A stretch of DNA of 7,572 nucleotides. Source: Tectiglobus sp039183375. Lineage in GTDB: Bacteria; Pseudomonadota; Alphaproteobacteria; Rhizobiales; Hyphomicrobiaceae. Below the pieces are notes generated by a model. The model worked only from the letters and a program-made list of their open reading frames with translations. It had not been told where the DNA came from and did not search any database. The stretch is taken from NCBI GenBank assembly GCA_039183375.1, contig JBCDBQ010000355.1, positions 1 through 7,572 of the forward strand, read 5' to 3'. The translations under genes were made by a program, and so were the position numbers. The stretch's first letter is position 1. The number at the start of each line of letters is the position of its first letter. This document shows, piece after piece, positions 1 through 6,570 of this stretch.

Positions 1-888
1 CCAGGCGGGTCTTCAAGTGGCAGTGCAGCCGCCGTAGCAGCAGGAATGGTGCCCTTTGCATTGGGAACACAGACGACTGGTTCCGTACTCCGACCCGCGT
101 CCTACTGCGGTGTCTTTGGATTCAAACCGAGTTTTGGTGACGTCAATCGGTCAGGTGTGTTCGAATGCGTTTCGAGCTTCGATACCGTAGGTTGGTTCAC
201 TCGTTCGATCGATGACGTGGAGACAGTGCGCCAAGGAGTGGTTCGCTTGCCACCACAGTCGCTCGATGCCATCGAGACGAAGAAACTCCGCATTGGTTTG
301 TTCCGTGGCTCCGAGTGGGAGAAGGCGGAAGGTGCAACTCGCAATGCGATCGAACAGGCAGCTGCAACACTTGTGAAGGCAGGTGCTGGCGTCAGCGACG
401 TGACAACACCGGATTGGTTCAAAGAGTTGGCTGAACTGCATCGTCGGGTTGCCGGGTTTGAGTTTGCCCGTGCAATCACATACGAGCGGATCGAGCATGC
501 TCACCTCCTCAGCCGAAAGCTGGTCGATGGACGATGCGGGGACGGCTTGGAGCTGAGCTATGAGGACTATGTTGCCGCCCAGGACGAACTCCTTCGATCA
601 AGGCTCGCCTTTGCAGATTTGATGCAGGACTACGATGTCATAATGACACCGTCGGCACCAGGTGAAGCCTGGGATGGGCTTGCTGCGACCGGAGACCCGG
701 TCTTCAACACGGCTTGGACGGCACTTCATGTCCCGGCGATCAGTATACCGGCATTCAAGGGTCCATCAGACTTGCCCGTGGGACTGCAACTCGTCGGGTG
801 TCATCGCCAAGATGCACGACTTTTGGCAGCAGCCAAAGCCGTTGCCCGCGTCCTTGATGTTGAAGAAGTCGCGCCAGTCAACCCTTAG
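1..888 (+). CDS. Amidase-signature (AS) family hydrolase, 5' truncated
   Basis: The reading frame is open from base 1 and ends at TAG 886-888, giving 295 residues. AS enzymes are usually about 430-500 residues, so roughly the first 130 or more lie outside the window, including the catalytic Lys. The Gly/Ser-rich stretch PGGSSSGSAAAVAAG occupies residues 1-15. GTQTTGSVLRPASYCG follows, with the presumed nucleophile Ser at residue 28 (codon 82-84). The cis-Ser would be residue 4, exactly 24 residues earlier, as in FAAH and malonamidase E2. The C-terminal half has the family pattern MTPSAP, then PAISIPA and LPVGLQLVG. AS enzymes hydrolyse amides or act as GatA subunits; the tail resembles stand-alone amidases more than GatA. 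An ATG at 46-48 lies inside the signature and cannot be the true start. The gene converges on the TRAP operon and may serve the same pathway. Family is firm; substrate is unknown. Confidence 0.93.
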   Translation, partial: PGGSSSGSAAAVAAGMVPFALGTQTTGSVLRPASYCGVFGFKPSFGDVNRSGVFECVSSFDTVGWFTRSIDDVETVRQGVVRLPPQSLDAIETKKLRIGLFRGSEWEKAEGATRNAIEQAAATLVKAGAGVSDVTTPDWFKELAELHRRVAGFEFARAITYERIEHAHLLSRKLVDGRCGDGLELSYEDYVAAQDELLRSRLAFADLMQDYDVIMTPSAPGEAWDGLAATGDPVFNTAWTALHVPAISIPAFKGPSDLPVGLQLVGCHRQDARLLAAAKAVARVLDVEEVAPVNP

Positions 889-908
889 GCAGAGATGAGA
901 GAAGAAAC

Positions 909-941
909 GCCAGGAAACGGCTTCGTCCGCCGCGTCCTGGC
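909..941. terminator. Convergent intergenic hairpin, possible bidirectional terminator
   Basis: Arms GCCAGGA (909-915) and TCCTGGC (935-941) form a perfect 7-bp stem between the converging amidase and dctM stop codons. On the minus strand the stem is followed by the pyrimidine-rich run GTTTCTTCTCTC, so it could end the TRAP transcript. On the plus strand no T-run follows. A second small hairpin, ATAGC-GTGT-GCTAT (943-956), overlaps the dctM stop codon. The 19-nt loop of the first hairpin is long and there is no classical U-tract, so confidence is moderate. Confidence 0.4.
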
Positions 942-952
942 AATAGCGTGTG

Positions 953-2236
953 CTATCCGAACACTGACTGCACGGCTTGGTTCGGCAGCCACAGTGTGAG
1001 GATCGGGAAGAACATGCACAGCATGAGTACGCAGCCGTCCGTGCACAGGAACGGGAACGAGCCACGCATAACCGTGGTAACCGGCACGCCCGTGGTTCCG
1101 CTGACTGCAAACAGGTTTAATCCAACTGGCGGAATGACGGCGCCCATCTCGATGCACAAGGCAAATAAGACACCCAGGTGGATCGGGTCGATGCCAAGCG
1201 TCAGTGATACCGGGTAGATAATTGGCACGACAAGAACGAGGATTGCAACGCCCGTCAGGAACATTGACAGGAACAGCAACACAACCATCAACACCGCGAG
1301 GAAGCCGATCGGCGAAAGTCCCATACCTGTGACCCAGGTCGCGATGTCCTGCGGCCAGCCCTGGTTTGCAAGCAGGAACTGGAAGATGCCTACACCGCCA
1401 AGCAGGAAGAACAGGATCGCTGTTAGGTTTACAGCTCTCTCGGTGGCAGCGAGCATCTGTTTGAAAAACTTCGCGCGCATCGAGATGAAGCCGTAGATCA
1501 AGGCATAGGCACAAGCGCCAGCGCCGGACTCTGTCGGGGTCAGGACACCACCGTAAAGCGCACCCAGGACGAAAACCGGCATGAGGAGAGCGGGAAGTGC
1601 GTCCAGGGCGGCATTGCGCAATTCTGTCCAGCTGAACTTAGCTGCCGGCAATTTGATCAGTAACGCCATGGTCATCACGATTACGGCATCACTGAACGCC
1701 AGCATCAAGCCTGGAACAACCCCGGCAAAAAACAGCTTCACGATGGACTCATCGGTGAGCACGCCATAGAGGATCAAGGTGATACTCGGCGGGATAAGGA
1801 TCGCGATACCGCCGCCGGTCGCAATGACCCCTGCTGCCATCCACTTTGGATAGCCGCGTTTGATCATTTCCGGATATGCCACCACGCCCATGGCAGCCGC
1901 CATGGCTGTTGACGAACCGGAGATCGCACCAAACATCACAGCAGCAAGAATGGTCGCGTATGCAAAACCGCCTGGAACCCAGCCCACCAAAGCGTCTGCA
2001 AATCGAAAGAGTTTGGCGATAAGACCGGTCCGTTCCATCAGGAAGCCGGCAAAGATGAAGAATGGGATCGCCATCAGCGTGTATTTGTTTACGAAGCTGA
2101 AGAACGATCTGAAGATCGCCTTCTCTGACAACAGTGGATCGTAAACAATGAAACCGACAGTGATCGAAATGAGTGCCATTGCGATCGGCGCACCAAGCGC
2201 CAGCGCAGCAAGAAGTGCTGGTCCAAGAACGCCCAT
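953..2236 (-). CDS. dctM: TRAP transporter large permease subunit (DctM family)
   Basis: This 427-residue integral membrane protein is the cation-coupled transport subunit of a TRAP system; it partners DctQ and receives substrate from DctP. Length matches the family (about 425-430). It is highly hydrophobic throughout, consistent with the many-helix elevator fold. Family landmarks are in order: GAPIAMALI near 15-23, MAIPFFIFAG at 55-64, the first half-repeat with GAISGSS at 103-109 and IPPS at 148-151, then GGVLTPTESGAGA at 229-241, and the second half-repeat with GID at 348-350 and IPPVGLNLF at 368-376. The commoner form of that last motif is TPPVG. The start ATG (2234-2236) lies 2 nt after the dctQ stop, indicating translational coupling; purine-rich AAGGGATTGAG upstream may serve as ribosome binding site. 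dctM is the last gene before the convergent amidase. Assignment is secure at family level; substrate cannot be inferred. Confidence 0.95.
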   Translation of the reverse strand: MGVLGPALLAALALGAPIAMALISITVGFIVYDPLLSEKAIFRSFFSFVNKYTLMAIPFFIFAGFLMERTGLIAKLFRFADALVGWVPGGFAYATILAAVMFGAISGSSTAMAAAMGVVAYPEMIKRGYPKWMAAGVIATGGGIAILIPPSITLILYGVLTDESIVKLFFAGVVPGLMLAFSDAVIVMTMALLIKLPAAKFSWTELRNAALDALPALLMPVFVLGALYGGVLTPTESGAGACAYALIYGFISMRAKFFKQMLAATERAVNLTAILFFLLGGVGIFQFLLANQGWPQDIATWVTGMGLSPIGFLAVLMVVLLFLSMFLTGVAILVLVVPIIYPVSLTLGIDPIHLGVLFALCIEMGAVIPPVGLNLFAVSGTTGVPVTTVMRGSFPFLCTDGCVLMLCMFFPILTLWLPNQAVQSVFG

Positions 2237-2238
2237 GT

Positions 2239-2805
2239 CTAGATCTCAATCCCTTCTTCAGTCGGGGCCCACTCAAAGACTTTCTTGCCCATGAGTGCAC
2301 GGACGTCCTGGTAAAGCTGGAAAAGGCAAACAAGTGCCAACAGCGCAAATGCAATGATGAGGATCGCCTGGAATGGCCATATGAAGATGACCATGCTTTG
2401 GGTTTTTCGACCGAGCATCATTGAGCGTTCAAGCGTCGGGATGCCCCAATAAGCGATGGCGCCGTAAACTGTTACCGAAAGTGCAGAGATTATCATGCGC
2501 ACGATCATAACAAACCGGTTCCAACCGGCGCCCTCCAATGCGTCCATCGCGGCCGCCATACGCAAATGAGAGCGTCGCGCCTGCGTGACCGCAAAGTACA
2601 GGAAGATCGAGCCAACCATGCCGTAGGTCACGGCATCCTGTCCCCAATCAAATACCACACCAAAAACGTAGCGCCGCATAACTTCCGCGACCGCTAGTCC
2701 GGTGCCTACCAGCATAATGAGGACTGCGCTGTAGCCGACGACATAGTCCAGCAAAAAACGGAATGCTCGATAGAGCTTATCGATGGTCCAGTCGACCCAA
2801 GCCAT
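2239..2805 (-). CDS. dctQ: TRAP transporter small permease subunit (DctQ family)
   Basis: This 188-residue membrane protein is the small subunit of the TRAP transporter. It has four predicted helices, at about residues 24-46, 58-78, 98-120 and 139-163. The family signature EVMRRYVFG (41-49) is followed by FDWGQD (52-57), where many homologues have an acidic W-x-E-E type motif, and by ARRSHLRM (76-83), corresponding to the conserved R-x-x-H segment. I chose the ATG at 2803-2805 (MAWVDW) because an excellent Shine-Dalgarno, CAGGGGGGACAA, lies directly upstream. An in-frame ATG at 2832 would add nine residues but has no ribosome binding site. The gene follows dctP after 105 nt and sits 2 nt from dctM, so Q and M are surely co-translated. 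Family call is firm. Confidence 0.93.
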   Translation of the reverse strand: MAWVDWTIDKLYRAFRFLLDYVVGYSAVLIMLVGTGLAVAEVMRRYVFGVVFDWGQDAVTYGMVGSIFLYFAVTQARRSHLRMAAAMDALEGAGWNRFVMIVRMIISALSVTVYGAIAYWGIPTLERSMMLGRKTQSMVIFIWPFQAILIIAFALLALVCLFQLYQDVRALMGKKVFEWAPTEEGIEI

Positions 2806-2862
2806 TTGTCCCCCCTGCCCTCGAAAACGCATTGTGGAATTCGATGCAGTCTTGAAAGAGAA

Positions 2863-2891
2863 CCGGCCGGGTTCTTGGTGAAACCGGCCGG
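2863..2891 (-). promoter_or_regulatory. Intercistronic stem-loop between dctP and dctQ
   Basis: Two copies of the self-complementary octamer CCGGCCGG (2863-2870 and 2884-2891) form an 8-bp all-GC stem with a 13-nt loop, 19 nt after the dctP stop codon. On the minus-strand RNA the stem is followed by the pyrimidine run TTCTCTTTC. In binding-protein-dependent operons such as malE-malF, a stem-loop in this position protects the upstream mRNA or attenuates read-through, so the binding protein exceeds the membrane subunits. The same role is inferred here. Confidence 0.65.
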
Positions 2892-2910
2892 ACGATATTT
2901 TCTGAAGTGC

Positions 2911-4041
2911 TTACTTCTTGGTGTACTTAGCGAAGATTGGCTCAAGCTTCGCGCAGTCTGTCTTTTCGAGCCAGTTGCTGCCAACTGGGTTTGCTTTCAC
3001 AGCAGCCTTGGCTTCTGCAGCAAACTTGTCGACCCACTTGTCAGCATCACCTGGGGTGTTCTTCTTGATCCACTGAGTTGTGGCATCGCCGAGCTTGTCA
3101 GCCATGGCCTTTGCTTCAGTTGAGGTCATGATGTAAATGCCGGGCTTCGAAGGATCCTTCGTGCCGAACTTGTCAATCAGACGCTTGTCGTTGCAGAAGT
3201 TGGCGCGCTTGGCCCAAGGAAGAACTTCTTCAACCAGGATCTTTTGGATCGTAGCTTGATGCTCAGGCTTCAGCTTCTTCCACCACTTGTTTGAGCCGGC
3301 GATGTAGTAATAGTCGCCAACAATGCCGTTGATGCCGGCAATGGTGTAGAATGGAGCTTGTTCTTTAACCTTGTTGAAACCACCAAGGCTGGTGAGCAGA
3401 CCATCGATAACTTTGGTTTCAAGTGCCGGTGGAACGTCACCGAAAGCCATTGTTGTCGGGTTGGCACCGAATGCACGCAGCATTGCGTTTTCGGCAGGGC
3501 CCATGGAGCGGATTTTCTTGCCCTTGAAGTCATCCGGCTTCATGAGGCGCGAACCGGAACCAGCACCCATGTAGAAGCTCAGGTGTGCGGATCCAAAGAT
3601 CGTCACGTCGTGAACTTTGTTGAATCGAGCCTGAAGCATCTTGAATGTTTCAAAGCTGTCGATTGCGTTGATCGCACCCGGTGTCGTCAGCAGCATCGGG
3701 CCAAGAACGACATTGGTCCAAGGGTCGAGGATGGCGGTCTTACCGAACTGTCCCCAAGCCATTTCGAGGTTGCCCTCGGTCATGGCTTCGACTGCTTCAG
3801 GGTTCTTGTAGAGCGAAGACGAAACGTAAATTCGAACCTTGCTGCCTGGGATAGCCTTCTCAACCTTCTCTTTGAAGATTTCCATGGCGATACCGGCAGG
3901 GTGTGGCGGGCCGACAGTGTCCGAAGCGATACGGATCGTAACCTCGGCCATCGCGCTTGCACCTGCAAGCGCACCCGCTAACGCTGCTGTGCCTGCGAAC
4001 AAGCCGGCGCGCTTAGCGAGTTGAGAAAAGGATCTAGACAT
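2911..4041 (-). CDS. dctP: TRAP transporter periplasmic substrate-binding protein (DctP family)
   Basis: This 376-residue protein is the periplasmic solute receptor of the TRAP system. It starts with a Sec signal peptide: basic MSRSFSQLAKRAG, then an Ala/Gly/Leu-rich core to about residue 30, with probable cleavage in ASAMA-EVT after residue 32. The mature part opens with VTIRIASD, as is common in the family. The diagnostic segment DFKGKKIRSMGPAENAMLRAFGANP begins near 171; Arg178 matches the conserved arginine that binds the substrate carboxylate in DctP proteins. The downstream ALETKVIDG (207-214) is also typical. Two cysteines, 283 and 363, are the only ones in the mature protein and could form a disulfide. 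The start ATG (4039-4041) follows the strong Shine-Dalgarno GGAGGAAGA. It is the first TRAP gene, behind a possible promoter. The Arg suggests an organic acid ligand; its identity is unknown. Confidence 0.95.
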   Translation of the reverse strand: MSRSFSQLAKRAGLFAGTAALAGALAGASAMAEVTIRIASDTVGPPHPAGIAMEIFKEKVEKAIPGSKVRIYVSSSLYKNPEAVEAMTEGNLEMAWGQFGKTAILDPWTNVVLGPMLLTTPGAINAIDSFETFKMLQARFNKVHDVTIFGSAHLSFYMGAGSGSRLMKPDDFKGKKIRSMGPAENAMLRAFGANPTTMAFGDVPPALETKVIDGLLTSLGGFNKVKEQAPFYTIAGINGIVGDYYYIAGSNKWWKKLKPEHQATIQKILVEEVLPWAKRANFCNDKRLIDKFGTKDPSKPGIYIMTSTEAKAMADKLGDATTQWIKKNTPGDADKWVDKFAAEAKAAVKANPVGSNWLEKTDCAKLEPIFAKYTKK

Positions 4042-4050
4042 TCTTCCTCC
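4042..4050 (-). promoter_or_regulatory. Strong ribosome binding site of dctP
   Basis: On the minus strand GGAGGAAGA immediately precedes the ATG, with GGAGG placed 4 nt from the start codon. It is one of the best Shine-Dalgarno matches in the window. It fits high expression of a periplasmic binding protein and fixes the dctP start. Confidence 0.75.
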
Positions 4051-4066
4051 GATTCCTTCTTATCTT

Positions 4067-4078
4067 CTACTTAAGTAG
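4067..4078. promoter_or_regulatory. 12-bp perfect palindrome in the dctP leader, candidate operator
   Basis: CTACTTAAGTAG is a perfect inverted repeat, 25 nt upstream of the dctP start and about 14 nt downstream of the candidate -10 box. This is a usual position for a repressor operator. The half-site TAAGTAGT (4072-4079) recurs at 4140-4147, so the two copies bracket the putative promoter. No regulator is identified. Confidence 0.45.
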
Positions 4079-4091
4079 TAGACGCGTAGCG

Positions 4092-4119
4092 TTTACAGTC
4101 GTTGATCTATTGTCGTCAA
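4092..4119 (-). promoter_or_regulatory. Candidate sigma-70 promoter for dctPQM
   Basis: On the minus strand TTGACG (4114-4119) is separated by 16 nt from TGTAAA (4092-4097), matching -35 (5 of 6) and -10 (4 of 6) consensus. Initiation would fall near 4085, giving a leader of roughly 45 nt that includes the palindrome at 4067-4078. A further inverted repeat GTTGA-N10-TCAAC (4101-4120) overlaps the spacer and -35. The call is by eye only. Confidence 0.4.
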
Positions 4120-4247
4120 CTTCCTTCTATAGTGGCGGCTAAGTAGTCGTTCAGGCAAGACAATTCTCCGCCGGACGATAAGAGCGTGAATATTCCAACG
4201 CCTCTGCTGGAAATTTGGGCAGAAAAGTCAGCCACGACCCGGAATTG

Positions 4248-5135
4248 CTAGTCGATCCGGAGCATTGCGGGCGGAGTTATGGGAACGTCCATGAGATCTT
4301 CGCCCCAGATGATATGACCATCGTATATCTCGGACATTTCTCGGATAATCTGCTCACGGACACGAACTTGGTCAATTTGCTCAGTCACATGAGTAAGAAC
4401 AACCGTTCCAACTCCCGCTTCCTTGGCGACTTGTGCTGTATCGATATGATTGCCGCATGCGCGCCGATAGACTTCGCTTGGTTCAGTGCCAGAGAAGAAG
4501 TGATTCATATGGATGAGGACGTCGCAGCCGCGTGCGAGCTCAATTATGCCCGGACAAACGCCGCCGCTATCGCCGCTGTAGCAGATTGAGCCTTCCGCAT
4601 GATCAAACCTGTAAGCAAGACAGTTCAAATGAGGTTGAGCGTGCCATCCGGAACCAACCGTTACCCGCCAGTTTCCTTGCTCAATGATATCTCCGGGGAC
4701 AAGTTGCCGAACATTTGGAGCCGGCGGTTTGCGCGGCAGCTCTCCACCTCGGGCTTTGTAAATCTCGAGACTCATTTCGTGCTGCGTTCGCGCCACGATG
4801 TCGGGAGCAAAGATACCATCTTTACCGACCATTGAATCGACAATTCGCGCGATCGGATCTGGCCCAAAAACTTCCAACTCCTGTACCTTGCCGGATCCTT
4901 GATCCCATCGCGTCATCAACAGGCGAGGTAAGTCAATAAAGTGGTCGTAGTGCAGGTGGCTTATGAAGCAATGTGTGACCTGAGTTGCCAGGAGACCTGT
5001 CTCAAGGAACCGGTGGTGCGCCCCTGGTCCATGATCAATCACTACGACATCGTCCTCGATCTCTAGAATGTAGCCCGAGCCCATCCGTTTCATAGACGGT
5101 GCCGGGGTGCCGGTACCAAGCAGCGTCAGTTTCAT
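4248..5135 (-). CDS. MBL-fold metallohydrolase (RNase Z-like subgroup)
   Basis: This 295-residue protein belongs to the metallo-beta-lactamase superfamily, in the branch that contains RNase Z. It opens with MKLTLLGTGTPAPS, a usual first strand of that branch. Metal ligands are visible: SHLHYDH with His60, His62, Asp64 and His65; His165 in GWHAQPHLNCLAYRF; Asp189 in YSGDS; and His249 in VVLTHV. His230 lies where the family has a conserved His before the A-x-x-A helix. All dinuclear zinc positions therefore appear intact. There is no signal peptide, so it should act in the cytoplasm. Database names for relatives vary (RNase Z, arylsulfatase, lactonase); placement between a permease and a TRAP operon favours a catabolic hydrolase over tRNA processing. 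Six cysteines are unusually many. The start is supported by GAGGATTGAGCC before the ATG. Its stop lies 206 nt before dctP. Fold is firm; reaction unknown. Confidence 0.88.
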   Translation of the reverse strand: MKLTLLGTGTPAPSMKRMGSGYILEIEDDVVVIDHGPGAHHRFLETGLLATQVTHCFISHLHYDHFIDLPRLLMTRWDQGSGKVQELEVFGPDPIARIVDSMVGKDGIFAPDIVARTQHEMSLEIYKARGGELPRKPPAPNVRQLVPGDIIEQGNWRVTVGSGWHAQPHLNCLAYRFDHAEGSICYSGDSGGVCPGIIELARGCDVLIHMNHFFSGTEPSEVYRRACGNHIDTAQVAKEAGVGTVVLTHVTEQIDQVRVREQIIREMSEIYDGHIIWGEDLMDVPITPPAMLRID

Positions 5136-5160
5136 GGCTCAATCCTCGTTGAACGCGAAC

Positions 5161-5895
5161 TCAGAGATTTGTCCAGATTAGCACGATGCCGGATAGGCCA
5201 AGCAATACGAGTATGATTTCATTAAAGCGCTTGTCGCTGACCCGCGCGTAGAGAGCGGCGCCAAGCCATGCCCCCAGGAATGTTGCGGGCAGAGCAACGG
5301 CAACGGCGCCGAGCAGTTCTCTCGTGAAGAGCCCAGCGGTGAAATGGGAGATTAGGGCGGCGCCGAGGATCGACAGATTGAAGGCTTGGAAAGTGCTGCG
5401 CTTTTGCTCTTTGGTCCAACCGCGAAGGTCCCCCCAGACCGTGAGTGGTGGTCCGGACAATCCGGCAAGCCCGCCGAGTATTCCACCGCTGAAGCCGACT
5501 GAGACATCGGCAGCGCGGCCGCCCCAAACCATGCCTGTGCGTCCGCGAAGAAAAAGAGAATACAGCGAATAGATGATCAACAAGGACGCTATTCCGAGCT
5601 TGAAAACTCGAACATCCACATAGGTCAAGAGAAACGTTCCAAGTGGTACAGCCAGAAGCCCTGGAATGATGAAAGGCAGAACCCGGGATACTTCAATCGC
5701 ATGCCAGATACGCGGCAGTGTTTGGATTTGTGCCGCCGCAGAACACACGACGACAAGCGTGGCAGCAACTGAAGGTGAAAGAACATATAGCCACAGTCCA
5801 AGCGCGGTAATGCCGGTACCAAAGCCAGCCAGCCCGTTGACAAAGCCCCCGGCCAGCGCACCAGCAATAACGAAGAGTAAGTACTCGAAACCCAT
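5161..5895 (-). CDS. TSUP (TauE/SafE) family membrane permease
   Basis: This 244-residue polytopic membrane protein belongs to the TSUP family (4-toluene sulfonate uptake permease, TauE/SafE), whose characterised members move sulfite, sulfonates, sulfoacetate or other small anions. Two similar halves are seen: GGFVNGLAGFGTGITALGLW (16-35) opens the first, and GGILGGLAGLSGPPLTVW (137-154) followed by LRGWTKEQKRSTFQAFNL (157-174) opens the second. That duplication is diagnostic for the family. Length is close to the usual 240-270. I chose ATG 5893-5895 (MGFEYLL) because AAAAGGACA lies about 8 nt upstream and the helix begins at once. A TTG at 5967 in the same frame would add a charged, non-membrane leader of 24 residues. 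The stop lies 25 nt before the MBL gene, so the two are probably co-transcribed. Transport direction and substrate cannot be inferred from sequence. Confidence 0.9.
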   Translation of the reverse strand: MGFEYLLFVIAGALAGGFVNGLAGFGTGITALGLWLYVLSPSVAATLVVVCSAAAQIQTLPRIWHAIEVSRVLPFIIPGLLAVPLGTFLLTYVDVRVFKLGIASLLIIYSLYSLFLRGRTGMVWGGRAADVSVGFSGGILGGLAGLSGPPLTVWGDLRGWTKEQKRSTFQAFNLSILGAALISHFTAGLFTRELLGAVAVALPATFLGAWLGAALYARVSDKRFNEIILVLLGLSGIVLIWTNL

Positions 5896-6018
5896 TCCGG
5901 CTGTCCTTTTTCGTCCCCGGATCCGGCGGCGCTGGTTGGCGTCGCAGGCATGCTCCACCACGAGCAACTTTCAGCGCACACGATGATCCATCGATTGTCG
6001 TCGCAGCAGCCCTGCCTA

Positions 6019-6036
6019 GCGTGCCAGGTGGCACGC
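6019..6036. promoter_or_regulatory. 18-bp palindrome GCGTGCCA-GG-TGGCACGC, candidate operator
   Basis: Both 8-base arms are perfectly complementary around a 2-nt centre. The site lies 124 nt upstream of the TSUP start and 7 nt from a second palindrome. As RNA the 2-nt loop would be too tight for the full stem, so a dimeric protein-binding site is the better reading. The cognate regulator is unknown. Confidence 0.5.
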
Positions 6037-6043
6037 GTCCAGC

Positions 6044-6057
6044 CTTGCAATTGCAAG
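6044..6057. promoter_or_regulatory. 14-bp perfect palindrome CTTGCAATTGCAAG, candidate operator
   Basis: All 14 bases form a continuous inverted repeat. Its centre is 23 bp from the centre of the neighbouring palindrome, about two helical turns, so two dimers could bind on a similar face. It could control the TSUP-MBL transcript on the minus strand. The two sites share no obvious sequence, suggesting two different regulators. Confidence 0.5.
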
Positions 6058-6274
6058 TCAAGGATTGCGACACAAGATCAAGACGATTAGGGGCAACAGC
6101 CTAAGTCAGGCGTAGTTCAGCTTTAGCGCTCACACGAATTGAGCGTCAAACAAACCAGTCCCAAAGACAGGACCAGCCATTCCTGAATGAGAGCCGGAGA
6201 CCGGACGCTGAAGAGTGGCCAACGAACCAGGCCCACAACTCGACTGACTTATGAGATCTTACTGTCTGGTCAAA

Positions 6275-6478
6275 TCACTTGGGGAGTTCTCGCTCACGAA
6301 CAGTCGTGATTGCTTTATTGATCGAATGTTGCTCACCCAATGGGTTGTCGACAAGCGAGGCGCGGAACATGCCGGACCTTACGGCGTGAGCCGCCGTGTC
6401 GGATGTTGAGTTTAACAGGACGTGTCGCAGATTGTTGTTGTATTGCGAGAGTCCGGATTTTGCCGACTGCATAGTCAA
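6275..6478 (-). pseudogene. Possible remnant of a GntR-family (FCD domain) regulator
   Basis: A 67-codon minus-strand frame begins at an unsupported TTG and ends at TGA. Within it, LSQYNNNLRHVLL resembles the FCD-domain pattern s-x-N-x-x-L-x-x-x-L, and GEQHSINKAITTVRERE resembles the EH-x-x-I-x-x-AI-x-x-R-D helix of the same domain, with a spacing close to that of intact proteins. No winged-helix DNA-binding part is found upstream, where the sequence turns AT-rich and a TAG lies shortly before. The last FCD helix is also absent. GntR/FCD regulators often accompany TRAP operons, so a decayed local regulator makes sense. The match is from memory of the family pattern; it may be a chance frame. 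Confidence 0.3.
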
Positions 6479-6541
6479 CTCCAGAATTGTCTATTTATTG
6501 CGATCCAAGATATTGATACCTCATCCCTCCATTACAAGGAG

Positions 6542-6570
6542 TTGCAGGATTTCATAAAATTGAATGTAAT
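6542..6570 (+). promoter_or_regulatory. Weak candidate promoter for the histidine kinase
   Basis: TTGCAG (6542-6547) and TGTAAT (6565-6570) are separated by 17 nt within the AT-rich stretch, matching 3 of 6 and 5 of 6 consensus bases. Initiation near 6577 would leave a long leader before any kinase start. In such AT-rich sequence chance matches are common. Confidence 0.22.

Noticed and set aside
2806..2832. Longer DctQ from ATG 2830-2832
   Set aside because: No ribosome binding site precedes it, and the next ATG, at 2803-2805, has a very strong one.
4193..4212. TTCCA-N10-TGGAA as a terminator for the MBL gene
   Set aside because: The stem has only 5 bp, is AT-rich, and lacks a T-run, so it is too weak to call.
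5896..5967. N-terminal extension of the TSUP permease from TTG 5967
   Set aside because: The added 24 residues are charged and unlike family N-termini, while ATG 5893-5895 has a good upstream AAAAGGACA.
6030..6049. TGGCAC followed by TTGCA, resembling sigma-54 -24/-12 elements
   Set aside because: The two elements are separated by 10 nt, whereas sigma-54 promoters need about 5; both are better explained as halves of the two palindromes.
6381..6397. ACGGCG-N5-CGCCGT hairpin
   Set aside because: It lies inside the possible regulator remnant, with no T-run or nearby gene end; short GC stems like this occur by chance.
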